64,000 nt of DNA from Caloranaerobacter ferrireducens (GCF_001730685.1 NZ_MDJR01000001.1:186001-250000), one strand, 5' to 3'; counted from the stretch's first letter, positions 1-8,095 are shown. Translations and numbers: made by a program. The notes: a model not told the origin generated them from the letters alone.

Positions 1-16
1 AGATCTTTTTCAAATG

Positions 17-102
17 CAATTAATATATAAAATAATATTATGGATTGCTATTTCTGTGGGAAGTATATTTCTTTATTTCAAGTTTTCAAAATGAGAGAAT
101 TT
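17..102 (+). repeat. Paralogue of the flanks of repeat copy A, lacking the element (empty site)
   Basis: Positions 17-66 align without gaps to 17530-17579 (40 of 50 identical by eye), and 76-102 align to 17705-17731 (25 of 27 identical). Between these blocks this copy has only 9 bases, whereas the other has 125, almost exactly one 115-bp double-hairpin element. I read this as an unoccupied version of the same intergenic sequence. What the shared sequence itself is remains unknown. Confidence 0.6.
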
Positions 103-206
103 CATGATTCAAATCTTATTGATTGTGGATAAATAGTTTTACTGGACTAAAAAATTTTATACTAAATTGTAATGGTTATATCACTTTTGTGAGTACAGGC
201 AAGAGA

Positions 207-254
207 GTGGAGTCAGTTGCGTTGTTAAAAGAAAACATAGTTAAGAAATGTTAA
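207..254 (+). pseudogene. Possible 3' tail of an RlmCD/TrmA-family uracil-5-methyltransferase gene (remnant)
   Basis: Reads VESVALLKENIVKKC then stop. DNA at 207-243 matches 7656-7693 with five mismatches and a one-base gap. The second copy reads HVESVVLIKRK, which resembles the C-terminal HVE-x-V-x-L signature of the RumA/RlmCD/TrmA family. No catalytic part is present upstream, so this would be a decayed or truncated end. A rho-independent terminator lies about 65 bases downstream. Weak call based on a short motif. Confidence 0.3.
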
Positions 255-319
255 AATGTCAATGAGTATAAAGAGTTTACAAAAATGTATGTATCTTCTT
301 GAACGAGGATAGAAAACAT

Positions 320-355
320 TACCCTACATTTGTTTGTAGGGTATTTGTTTTTTTA
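320..355 (+). terminator. Rho-independent terminator
   Basis: A 9-bp stem (TACCCTACA / TGTAGGGTA) with a 6-base loop is followed by a T-rich tract. It ends whatever transcript enters from the left edge. Confidence 0.75.
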
Positions 356-360
356 GATAG

Positions 361-466
361 ATTTGCAAAAGAAAATAACATTAGACTTCTTAACACATAT
401 CTAATAAGACTAAATGCAAGAAGTAATATTGATGGTGATGAATACAGTAGAAGGGTATTCAAATGA
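361..466 (+). pseudogene. Unidentified coding fragment
   Basis: An open frame without a start reads ...RFAKENNIRLLNTYLIRLNA... and stops at a TGA near 466. Its codon usage and amino-acid composition look protein-like, but there is no start codon or ribosome binding site and it directly follows a terminator. I do not recognise the family. The rest of 1-631 holds no intact gene. Confidence 0.2.
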
Positions 467-595
467 TGAAAAAGAATATATTAATAGGTATGAATAAACG
501 ATATTAAAACAATAAAACTGGCTGACGTTCTTTAACATCGAAAATTGTGATTATTTTTAAAAATACAATTTATGGTATTGTTAAAAATAATATGA

Positions 596-601
596 TATAA
601 T
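596..601 (+). promoter_or_regulatory. Likely -10 box of the ABC-F leader transcript
   Basis: A perfect TATAAT hexamer about 30 bases upstream of the leader-peptide start. No convincing -35 hexamer at 17-bp spacing; a TTGTTA at 578-583 is too close for this -10 but would fit a TATTTA at 601. Confidence 0.35.
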
Positions 602-631
602 ATTTATATTAAATACAGGAGGTACAGTAAA

Positions 632-724
632 ATGATTAAAAAAATAAACCTATTATTTTATCAAAAGTTAATACAAATGCTCATTGTTAAGGTTTGTGGT
701 ACCCCTTGTTTTATCTGTTATTAG
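632..724 (+). CDS. Leader peptide of the ABC-F gene (30 aa)
   Basis: A short ORF with a strong AGGAGG ribosome binding site (617-622) and ATG start encodes 30 residues, MIKKINLLF... ending GTPCFICY. It lies between a promoter-like TATAAT and two consecutive intrinsic terminators that precede the ABC-F ATPase. This layout is that of the leader ORFs which regulate antibiotic-resistance ABC-F and Erm genes by ribosome stalling. I infer that an antibiotic-stalled ribosome on this ORF changes RNA folding and allows read-through. The peptide sequence itself is not one I recognise. Confidence 0.6.
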   Translation: MIKKINLLFYQKLIQMLIVKVCGTPCFICY

Positions 725-763
725 AGGTAACATTCAATATCTTTACATAGAATATTTGAAATC

Positions 764-797
764 AAAGCCATGGGTATGCACATCTATGGCTTTTTTT
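764..797 (+). terminator. Leader terminator 1 (attenuator) before the ABC-F gene
   Basis: Stem AAAGCCAT / ATGGCTTT with a 14-base loop, followed by seven or more T residues, placed 40 bases after the leader-peptide stop and well before the ABC-F start. A terminator here can only act as an attenuator for the downstream gene. Confidence 0.7.
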
Positions 798-863
798 GTT
801 TAATTCTATATTAAAGTAGTCTTTTTACATTAGGAATGGTGGCAATATCATATTTTTGAATTT

Positions 864-895
864 TAGCTATAGGGTACACCCTATAGCTATTTTTT
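864..895 (+). terminator. Leader terminator 2 (attenuator) directly upstream of the ABC-F gene
   Basis: A 12-bp perfect stem (TAGCTATAGGGT / ACCCTATAGCTA) with a minimal loop and six T residues ends 17 bases before the ABC-F ATG. Very strong intrinsic terminator; together with the hairpin at 764-797 it makes a tandem attenuator. Confidence 0.8.
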
Positions 896-912
896 GTAAA
901 GGAGTTGGTAAT

Positions 913-2571
913 ATGTTGTTATTAGATGTAAATAATGTATCAAAATCTATTGAATATAAAGAAATATTAAAGGACATTTCCTTTAAGTTATATAGAAAGG
1001 ATAAAATCGGTATAGTGGGAAGAAATGGAGTGGGTAAAACAACACTTCTTAAAATAATTACTTCAGAGCTAGAAGCAGACTCTGGAAATATAAAGTTCTA
1101 TGGAAGTTTTGGGTATCTGCCACAAAATTTATTTGCCAACAATTACATGTACGTTTATGAGCTAATGAACGAAACGAATAAGTATGGAGATTTTCTTAGG
1201 CTTCTTAATAAGTTTGGTCTAAAGGGGATTGAAAAACAAAAAATTGAGAGTTTAAGTGGCGGTGAAAAAACTAAATTATATCTTATAAAACTTCTTCTTA
1301 AAAAACCGGATATACTTATACTTGATGAGCCTACTAATCATATGGATAATCAAACTAAGGAGTGGTTAGAAGACTTTATTAATAATTTCGATGGAGCTGT
1401 TTTAATAGTAACACATGATAGATACTTTTTAGATAAGACGATTACTAAAATATTTGAATTGGAGAATAAAACCATAAAAGAATATAAGGGAGGATATACC
1501 TTTTATGCAAGACAGAAGCAGGTAGAGCTTGACAAAGCAAGACGAGAATATGATGAATATGTAAAAGAAAAGAGGAAACTTGAAAAGGCAGCTAGAAAAC
1601 ATATGGAACGAGCAAATAAATACAACAATATGTCCAAAAATGACTTTCAAAGGCATAAGGCTGCAAAAATAGCTAAAAGAGCTAAAGCAATTATATCAAG
1701 ACTTGAAAATATGGAGGAGAAGAAAAAAACTATAGTACCTAAAAATATAAATATTAAATTAGAAAGTAGCAGTAATAAAATTAGCAATATTTTAGTTAGG
1801 GCAGAGGGATTATCAAAATCCTATGATAGAGTAATTTTTGAAAATATAAGTTTTAATATATATAGAAATTCAAGGATAGGACTTATAGGAAAAAATGGAG
1901 TTGGAAAAAGTACTTTGTTAAAAGGTATAATAGGAAAAGTTCAACTTAAAGGAAACATATATATAGCTCCTTCCACTAAAATAGGTTATTTTTCCCAGGA
2001 ACTTGAGGAATTGAATTTAGATTTCACAATTTTACAAGAGTTAAAAAGTATTAATAATGATGAAAGCTATGTTAGAACACTGTTAGGCTCTATGCTTTTT
2101 CGAAGGGATGATGTGTATAAGAAAATATCAAATCTAAGCTATGGTGAAAGAGTTAGAGTAGCTTTTTTAAAGCTTATTTTGGAAGAAAATAATCTATTAA
2201 TATTAGATGAGCTTACTAATTTTCTCGACATACCTACTAAGGAGATAATTGAAGATGCACTTCTTGACTATGAAGGGGCAATTTTATTTGTATCCCATGA
2301 CAGATATTTCATAAATAAAATGGCCGAAGAGATATGGGAGCTTTCAAACAATGGAATTACTAGATATTTAGGTGGGTATTCCTATTATTTAGATAAAAAA
2401 TTAAAATCTTCATCCAATGAAAGGATTAATATTAAGGAAAAAATACTTAGACTTCAAATGGAGCTATCTCATATTTCATTTAAACTTATGAATTGTAGTG
2501 ATGAAGAAAAGGGTCAGTTGGAAAAGAAATATTTCGATATAGAGAAAGAACTTAAAAAGTTAAAGGGATAA
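913..2571 (+). CDS. ABC-F family ATPase, probable antibiotic ribosome-protection protein
   Basis: A 552-residue cytosolic protein with two ABC domains and no membrane segments. NBD1 has Walker A GRNGVGKT (36-43), signature LSGGE (114-118) and Walker B ending DE (138-139). NBD2 has Walker A at 326-333, an unusual signature LSYGE (408-412) and LDE (431-433). The interdomain linker (about 195-290) is long, basic and helical, as in ribosome-protection ABC-Fs of the Vga/Lsa/VmlR/CplR type, where it reaches the peptidyl-transferase centre. The ATG at 913 has an AAAGGAG site; an in-frame upstream TTG at 856 overlaps terminator 2 and is rejected. The attenuated leader supports resistance to lincosamides, pleuromutilins or streptogramin A, but the drug cannot be read from sequence. 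Confidence 0.8.
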   Translation: MLLLDVNNVSKSIEYKEILKDISFKLYRKDKIGIVGRNGVGKTTLLKIITSELEADSGNIKFYGSFGYLPQNLFANNYMYVYELMNETNKYGDFLRLLNKFGLKGIEKQKIESLSGGEKTKLYLIKLLLKKPDILILDEPTNHMDNQTKEWLEDFINNFDGAVLIVTHDRYFLDKTITKIFELENKTIKEYKGGYTFYARQKQVELDKARREYDEYVKEKRKLEKAARKHMERANKYNNMSKNDFQRHKAAKIAKRAKAIISRLENMEEKKKTIVPKNINIKLESSSNKISNILVRAEGLSKSYDRVIFENISFNIYRNSRIGLIGKNGVGKSTLLKGIIGKVQLKGNIYIAPSTKIGYFSQELEELNLDFTILQELKSINNDESYVRTLLGSMLFRRDDVYKKISNLSYGERVRVAFLKLILEENNLLILDELTNFLDIPTKEIIEDALLDYEGAILFVSHDRYFINKMAEEIWELSNNGITRYLGGYSYYLDKKLKSSSNERINIKEKILRLQMELSHISFKLMNCSDEEKGQLEKKYFDIEKELKKLKG

Positions 2572-2609
2572 AAAACTTCTCTAGGTTCTAGAACCTAGAG
2601 AAGTTTTTT
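2570..2609. terminator. Bidirectional terminator between convergent genes
   Basis: A 40-base perfect palindrome (A-run, CTTCTCTAGGTTCTAGAACC core, T-run) separates the ABC-F gene from the end of the minus-strand exporter operon. A/T runs on both sides let it work in both directions. Confidence 0.9.
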
Positions 2610-2616
2610 AGTTAGC

Positions 2617-4476
2617 TTAAGCTACTTCAAACTGACTTTTATAAAGGTTTGCATAGAAACCGCCTTTAGCAAGAAGCTCTTTATGAGTACCTTGTTCTAC
2701 AATGTCTCCATGATTCATTACTAAAATCAGGTCAGCATCTCTGATAGTAGAAAGTCTATGGGCAATAATAAAGCTCGTTCTATTTCGCATAAGATTATTC
2801 ATAGCCTTTTGAATCTGTACTTCTGTTCGTGTATCTACTAAACTGGTAGCTTCATCGAGAATAAGAATTTTAGGGTCTGCCAGTATGGCCCTTGCGATTG
2901 TAATTAATTGTTTTTGTCCTTGGGATATATTTGTTGCTTCTTCATTTAATATCATATTGTATCCATTTGGTAAAGTATGAACAAAACTATCTACGTGGGC
3001 TGCCTTTGCAGCAGCTATAACCTCTTCGTCAGTTGCGTTTAAGCGACCATATCGTATATTCTCCATAATACTACCATTATATAGCCATGTGTCTTGTAAA
3101 ACCATTCCAAACATTGAGCGCAAGTCATGACGCGTAAAATTTCTTATGTCATGTCCATCAATCATTATAGAACCTTCATTTATATCGTAAAATCTCATTA
3201 ACAGCTTAACTATTGTAGTTTTTCCTGCTCCAGTTGGTCCAACTATGGCGATCTTTTGTCCAGGCTTAATGGAAGCAGAGAAGTTATTAATAACTATATT
3301 TCCAGGGTTATAACCAAAGCGTACATTCTTAAATTCAACCTGTCCTTTAACCTCTTGTAGTTTTACTGGGGTTAAGGTTTCTGGTACTTCCTCTTCTTCC
3401 TCTAAGAATTCGAAAACCCGTTCAGCTGAAGCAGCCATTTGTTGAAGAATATTCGAAATATTAGCTATTCGTGATATTGGTTGGGTGAACTGACGAACAT
3501 ATTGTATAAAAGCTTGCACATCTCCAACTTCAATAACTCTCTTGGCTGCTAGGTATCCACCCATAATACTTACTACTACATATCCAAGATTTCCTACAAA
3601 GTTCATAAGAGGCATCATGATACTGGTTAAAAATTGGGCCTTCCATGCTGCTCCATAAAGCCTATTATTTAGAATATTAAATTTTTCAATACTTTTCTTT
3701 TCACCGTTAAATGCTTTTACAACTATATGCCCACCATACATTTCTTCTATATGCCCACTTAAATTACCTAAGTAATCTTGCTGCTGTTTGAAGAACTTTT
3801 GTGAATGCTTGATGATAAATGCTATAAGCATGATTGATATAGGGATTACTATAAAAACAACTAGAGTCATTTTCCAACTTATACTCAACATCATGATAAG
3901 CACACCTATGACTGTTGTTATTGATGTTATGATTTGACTCAAGCTTTGATTAAGTGTCTGACTTAGAGTATCCACGTCATTAGTAACACGAGACAAAACT
4001 TCCCCATGACTTGTTTTATCAAAATATTTCAGTGGTAAGCGATTTATTTTTTCTGATATATTTTTTCTTAAATTATAACTTACATTCATTGCTACACCAG
4101 ACATAATCCATCCTTGAATATATCCAAATAGAGCACTTAATAAATATAACCCTACAAGGATAACGATTATTCTGCCTATATAATTAAAATCTATATTTCC
4201 AGTACCTGCAATTTTAGCCATGACACCTTCAAAAAGCTTAGTAGTAGCTTTTCCTAAAATTTTAGGACCAACAATGTTAAAGGTAGCACTTGCAACTGCA
4301 AATATTAGGACAATAATTATGGAATATTTATAAGCATTTAAATGTCCCATTAATTTTTTCATGGTACCCTTAAAGTCTTTAGCTTTTTCTCCACTACTCA
4401 TCATACCTCGGGGACCATGCCCTCTACGACCTATGCCCATACCACGGGGATTATTTATTCTGTTTTTTTCATTCAT
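2617..4476 (-). CDS. Heterodimeric ABC exporter subunit with canonical ATPase residues (BmrC/BmrD type)
   Basis: A 619-residue half-transporter: Gly/Arg-rich cytosolic tail (10-25), six membrane segments (about 50-340) and an NBD. Walker A is at 413-421, Walker B ends DE (541-542) and the H-loop is AHRLST (His573). The signature is deviant, ISQGQ (517-521). Its partner upstream has a normal LSGGQ but defective Walker B and H-loop, so the pair should form one competent and one degenerate ATP site, as in BmrCD and TM287/288. The ATG overlaps the partner's stop (ATGA) and has an AAGGAGG site; a longer in-frame start inside the upstream gene is rejected. Inner-membrane multidrug exporter; substrate not predictable. 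Confidence 0.85.
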   Translation of the reverse strand: MNEKNRINNPRGMGIGRRGHGPRGMMSSGEKAKDFKGTMKKLMGHLNAYKYSIIIVLIFAVASATFNIVGPKILGKATTKLFEGVMAKIAGTGNIDFNYIGRIIVILVGLYLLSALFGYIQGWIMSGVAMNVSYNLRKNISEKINRLPLKYFDKTSHGEVLSRVTNDVDTLSQTLNQSLSQIITSITTVIGVLIMMLSISWKMTLVVFIVIPISIMLIAFIIKHSQKFFKQQQDYLGNLSGHIEEMYGGHIVVKAFNGEKKSIEKFNILNNRLYGAAWKAQFLTSIMMPLMNFVGNLGYVVVSIMGGYLAAKRVIEVGDVQAFIQYVRQFTQPISRIANISNILQQMAASAERVFEFLEEEEEVPETLTPVKLQEVKGQVEFKNVRFGYNPGNIVINNFSASIKPGQKIAIVGPTGAGKTTIVKLLMRFYDINEGSIMIDGHDIRNFTRHDLRSMFGMVLQDTWLYNGSIMENIRYGRLNATDEEVIAAAKAAHVDSFVHTLPNGYNMILNEEATNISQGQKQLITIARAILADPKILILDEATSLVDTRTEVQIQKAMNNLMRNRTSFIIAHRLSTIRDADLILVMNHGDIVEQGTHKELLAKGGFYANLYKSQFEVA

Positions 4477-6698
4477 GCTAATTCCTCCTTGGATAGCTGT
4501 GACAATGCAATTTCTTGATAGGTTTTGCAACTTTCCATGAGTTCTTTATGCGTACCTTTTCCTACTATTCTACCTTCATCTAGAACTATAATCTGTTCGG
4601 CATTCATCACAGTTGAAATACGTTGTGCAACCAAAATGATAGTACTTGACTTTGTTTTTTCCTTCAATGCTTTTCTAAGGGCTGCAGCAGTCTTAAAATC
4701 TAGGGCAGAGAAGCTATCATCAAAGATAAATATTTCAGGTTTTTTTACAAGGGCACGAGCAATAGATAATCTTTGCTTTTGTCCTCCTGATAAGTTAGTT
4801 CCCCCTTGAGATATTTTTGTTTTGAACCCGTCGGCTTTTTCTTTTATGAATTCCATAGCTTGGGCAATATCAGCAGCTTCCTTTAAATCTACTTCTGAGG
4901 CATTTTCATTGGCATATTTAAGATTTGACTCAATAGTACCACTAAATAAGGAGCTTTTTTGAGGAACATAACCAATTTTATCTCTAAGTTCATTTTGGGT
5001 AATCTCTCTTACGTCAACTCCATCGACTAATACCTGTCCATCAGTAACATCATAGAAACGAAGAATTAGATTTACTAAAGTAGATTTCCCAGAACCAGTT
5101 GATCCGATAATTGCCGTAGTTTCTCCTGGTAAAGCTTTAAAGCTTATATTTTTGAGCACATCCTCTTCAGCTCCAGGATATCTAAATGAGACATTCTTAA
5201 ATTCTACTACTCCTTTTAAGTTTTTATTTGGACTTTTTGGATTCTTAGGGTCTTTTATTTCAACCTCTGTGTCTAGTACTTCTGCTATACGTTGTGCTGC
5301 TACTGAAGCCCTTGGAATCATGATGAACATAAAGGACATCATTAGGAATGCGAAGATAATTTGCATAGCATACTGCATAAATGCCATCATATCCCCAACC
5401 TGCATGCTTGAATTAGCTATCTGATGGGCTCCTACCCAAACTATAAGAAGGGTTATACCATTCATTATAAGCATCATTGTTGGGAACATAACTGCCATTA
5501 TACGGTTTACAAAAAGATTTGTGTTTGTAAGATTTTTATTTGCCTGATCAAATCTTTTTTCTTCAAAGTCTTGATTATTAAATGCTCTGATAACCATCAT
5601 TCCAGATAGATTTTCTCTTGTTATCAAGTTGAGTCTATCAATGAGCTTCTGTATGACTCTGAATTTAGGCAGAGCAGTTAAAAATACGGTAATAATTAAA
5701 ATTAGTAATGCTATAATTGCCACACCAATAACCCATGACATTGATTGACTTTTATCTAAAGCTTTTATTATCCCTCCCACAGCCATGATTGGGGCATAAA
5801 ATACCATTCTTATTATTATTACAATGAGCATTTGTATTTGAGTAATATCATTGGTAGTTCGTGTTATAAGTGAGGCAGTGGAAAACTTATCTAGCTCTGC
5901 TTTCGAAAAGCTTTGGACCTTAGTAAACACTGCTATTCGAAGATTACGAGCTAATCCAGCAGCAGTTTTTGAAGCTAAAAATCCTACTCCAACAATACAT
6001 AATGCACTTATTAAGGAAATGAGAAGCATTTTTATACCTGTATTAAAAATATATTTTGTTTGTATTTTTTCTGTATCTACTCCTAATGCTTCATATTCAG
6101 TTTTAATTGGGCCAACAGCAGCTTGTACAATCATTTTATTTCCTAAGGCAGTAAATTGCTTATTTATTTTATCACTAATTTTAGTTCTCTGTTCTTGTGG
6201 CAGATTCTTAAAAAGACTAAACAGGTCTGCATTTGCAGGAATTTTATTTCCATTAAAGTTTATCATACCGCCCTTTGCTTCTGACTTCATTTTATTAATG
6301 CCTGAAACAACTAGAATTGCTTTTCCCATTATTGGATTTAATTCATCAATTTTAGATTGGCCAATATTATTTAGTACATAAATTGGTTCATTTTTTAAAG
6401 CTGGGTAAAGTTCAACATAATGAGCATAATCTTTACTTGATTTAGTAATTAAAGTGTAACTATCCATAACTAGATTTATATCTTCTGGCTTCATAAATAT
6501 AGTTAATTTATTCATTTGACTTTCTCTAATTGCTTCTGGCACTGCATTTACTATACCACCCTGTTGTATGCCGTTATTAACAATATTCGACATATAATCT
6601 GGTAGTGACAAATCTGCCATAGCTTGAGCAAATAATAGTAATATTGCTGCCATAATAAGTCCCGTAAATGGTTTTAAATATTTTATTAATTTTAACAT
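4473..6698 (-). CDS. Heterodimeric ABC exporter subunit with degenerate ATP site and large extracytoplasmic insert
   Basis: 741 residues. TM1 (about 11-30) is followed by some 185 residues outside the membrane before TM2 (about 222-245), an insertion seen in some clostridial exporter halves. The NBD has Walker A at 532-540, LSGGQ at 636-640, Walker B ending DD (660-661; Asp replaces the catalytic Glu) and AQRIST (Gln692 replaces the H-loop His). These changes mark the non-hydrolysing subunit of an asymmetric exporter. It is second in the operon, 24 bases after the TetR gene, and translationally coupled to the next subunit. Confidence 0.85.
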   Translation of the reverse strand: MLKLIKYLKPFTGLIMAAILLLFAQAMADLSLPDYMSNIVNNGIQQGGIVNAVPEAIRESQMNKLTIFMKPEDINLVMDSYTLITKSSKDYAHYVELYPALKNEPIYVLNNIGQSKIDELNPIMGKAILVVSGINKMKSEAKGGMINFNGNKIPANADLFSLFKNLPQEQRTKISDKINKQFTALGNKMIVQAAVGPIKTEYEALGVDTEKIQTKYIFNTGIKMLLISLISALCIVGVGFLASKTAAGLARNLRIAVFTKVQSFSKAELDKFSTASLITRTTNDITQIQMLIVIIIRMVFYAPIMAVGGIIKALDKSQSMSWVIGVAIIALLILIITVFLTALPKFRVIQKLIDRLNLITRENLSGMMVIRAFNNQDFEEKRFDQANKNLTNTNLFVNRIMAVMFPTMMLIMNGITLLIVWVGAHQIANSSMQVGDMMAFMQYAMQIIFAFLMMSFMFIMIPRASVAAQRIAEVLDTEVEIKDPKNPKSPNKNLKGVVEFKNVSFRYPGAEEDVLKNISFKALPGETTAIIGSTGSGKSTLVNLILRFYDVTDGQVLVDGVDVREITQNELRDKIGYVPQKSSLFSGTIESNLKYANENASEVDLKEAADIAQAMEFIKEKADGFKTKISQGGTNLSGGQKQRLSIARALVKKPEIFIFDDSFSALDFKTAAALRKALKEKTKSSTIILVAQRISTVMNAEQIIVLDEGRIVGKGTHKELMESCKTYQEIALSQLSKEELA

Positions 6699-6722
6699 GA
6701 CATCTACCCCTAACTATTTATA

Positions 6723-7337
6723 TTATTTTTTATAAATTCCATTTTTTATCAGTTTTATCTGCTTTTTATACAATTGCATTGACTCATCAAAAGATAATTT
6801 TTTTGCAAAACATTCAACAATATTGCCCATGGTGAGTTTTGTAAGTATTCGAAAAATAATGCAAACATCATCTAGCTCTGTGATGTTTAATTTTGAAAGA
6901 TCTATTAATTTTACTAGTTCATCTAAATATTTTCTTTTGTTTTCTTTCCTAAACCATGGAGCTATATTCTGCTCTATCCTGTGATTCATATTTAAAAAAG
7001 CATTTTTAAAAAAGTTTTTGTCTTCTTCATTCGTTAAGAATTGTAGTAATTGTTCATATAGGAGTATGAAGGATTCTATTAAATCACCATTGGTATCCAC
7101 TAGAAATTTCTTAAACTTACGTTCGTTCATGTCTCTAAAATCTTTTAGGACTAAAAAGAAAATATCTTCTTTGTTTTCAAAATATTGATAAAAACTACCT
7201 CTAGGTATATTAGCATCCTTAATAATATTGGAAATGGATGCATCATATATAGATACTCTGGAAAATTCTTTACGGGCTGCATCAATTATTTTTTTCTTTT
7301 TATCTTCTGGTAAGTTAAAAAAAGTTTGCTTAGGCAT
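6723..7337 (-). CDS. TetR family repressor of the ABC exporter operon
   Basis: 204 residues with an N-terminal TetR helix-turn-helix (about 12-55, ending GSFYQYFENKEDIF) and a divergent ligand-binding domain. First gene of the exporter operon, GGAGTG ribosome binding site. Two palindromic operators overlap its promoter (7465-7518), so autoregulated repression of the whole operon, relieved by a drug ligand, is the simplest reading. The 5' leader between promoter and start is largely a double-hairpin repeat (copy B). Confidence 0.85.
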   Translation of the reverse strand: MPKQTFFNLPEDKKKKIIDAARKEFSRVSIYDASISNIIKDANIPRGSFYQYFENKEDIFFLVLKDFRDMNERKFKKFLVDTNGDLIESFILLYEQLLQFLTNEEDKNFFKNAFLNMNHRIEQNIAPWFRKENKRKYLDELVKLIDLSKLNITELDDVCIIFRILTKLTMGNIVECFAKKLSFDESMQLYKKQIKLIKNGIYKK

Positions 7338-7354
7338 TTACATCACTCCATAAG

Positions 7355-7468
7355 AATAAAATCTTTAATTTAAATGAATTAAGGTAGATTTTGTTGAAAT
7401 CCATAAACGGAAATTATATTTAAAATTATCCATAATTTAATGAGGCATATAATTTCCTATGGATTATA
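7355..7468 (-). repeat. Double-hairpin intergenic element, copy B
   Basis: Full copy in reverse orientation. Hairpin 1 pairs AATCCAT-x-GGAAATTATAT with its near complement across about 25 bases; hairpin 2 pairs AAAATCT with AGATTTT across an AT-rich loop. It lies between the TetR promoter/operators and the TetR start codon, so it is transcribed in the operon leader. Confidence 0.8.
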
Positions 7469-7525
7469 AATAATATGACAAGTTGTCATATTATTTATAC
7501 TACATGACAAGTTGTCATATGTCAA
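7465..7525 (-). promoter_or_regulatory. TetR-controlled promoter with two operators
   Basis: Two copies of ATGACAAGTTGTCAT lie at 7475-7489 and 7504-7518, centres 29 bp apart. The first extends to a perfect 35-base palindrome (7465-7499). On the minus strand a perfect TTGACA -35 box is at 7525-7520, and the second operator fills the spacer before TAGTAT/TATAAA -10 candidates. Repressor binding would block RNA polymerase directly. Confidence 0.85.
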
Positions 7526-7631
7526 CGGGTAAACTTTTTCTAATTTTGGATTTGAAATTTGAATTTAAAAAGTATAAGTCTGCATGAAGATGACTGGATT
7601 AAAACATTTCATATGGAACAAATGAGATGTT

Positions 7632-7694
7632 TCTTTTAACTCAATCTTAATGCATGTAGAGTCAGTAGTATTGATTAAAAGAAAATATAGTTAG
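7632..7694 (+). pseudogene. 3' remnant resembling an RlmCD-type 23S rRNA uracil methyltransferase
   Basis: Reads ...SFNSILMHVESVVLIKRKYS then stop. HVE-x-VVL is the usual C-terminal end of RumA/RlmCD/TrmA methyltransferases. No upstream catalytic motifs remain in this frame. A terminator hairpin follows within 15 bases, as would be expected at a genuine gene end. Related to the debris at 207-254. Confidence 0.4.
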
Positions 7695-7703
7695 AAAATA
7701 AAT

Positions 7704-7731
7704 TCCCGCAAGTGATTGCAGGGCTTTTTGA
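7704..7731 (+). terminator. Probable rho-independent terminator
   Basis: Stem CCCGCAA / TTGC(A)GGG with one bulged base and a 4-base loop, then CTTTTTG. It probably belonged to the decayed gene upstream. Confidence 0.55.
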
Positions 7732-7880
7732 TTAAAAACGATAATGTTAGTACTATTTTCGAATAATTTAGTGGTGAGATGGATATTCTTATGATTGCAA
7801 ATGAAAAACTTTTTGTTGTGATAAACTTACAGAGTTATAAATGATGTTATTAGAATATCTAATGCGTGGGTGAAGACAAA

Positions 7881-8036
7881 ATGATAAATGCTTTAAAAGA
7901 AAAGGTTTTAAATGGCGAATTTGATAATGCTAAGAAATTAATTAAAAAGGTTTCTTTTAAAGAAGTTAAAAATGAACTAAAACCAATTATTATTCAAAAA
8001 GCAGAAAAAATGAATATGGTCGTTTTAAGTAGGTAA
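7881..8036 (+). CDS. Hypothetical 51-aa protein, possibly a truncated gene
   Basis: Short ORF with ATG start and a GGGTGA-like site 9 bases upstream; encodes a lysine-rich helical peptide beginning MINALKEKVLNGEFDNAKKL. I do not recognise it. The abrupt end (KMNMVVLSR) and the adjoining YxiG-like gene suggest a leftover of a toxin-immunity gene cluster, which is inference only. Confidence 0.35.
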   Translation: MINALKEKVLNGEFDNAKKLIKKVSFKEVKNELKPIIIQKAEKMNMVVLSR

Positions 8037-8095
8037 ATTGCTTTAAAATATTCACAAGTATAACAGAACAAAAAAACTATAAGAGGGTGTTTGTA

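Noticed and set aside
856-912. Longer N terminus for the ABC-F protein
   Set aside because: The extension would be read through the second terminator hairpin and lacks a ribosome site; the ATG at 913 has AAAGGAG and begins at the conserved start of the ABC domain.
5851-6381. 176-codon plus-strand frame
   Set aside because: Antisense to the ABC exporter subunit; amino-acid pattern is that of a shadow.
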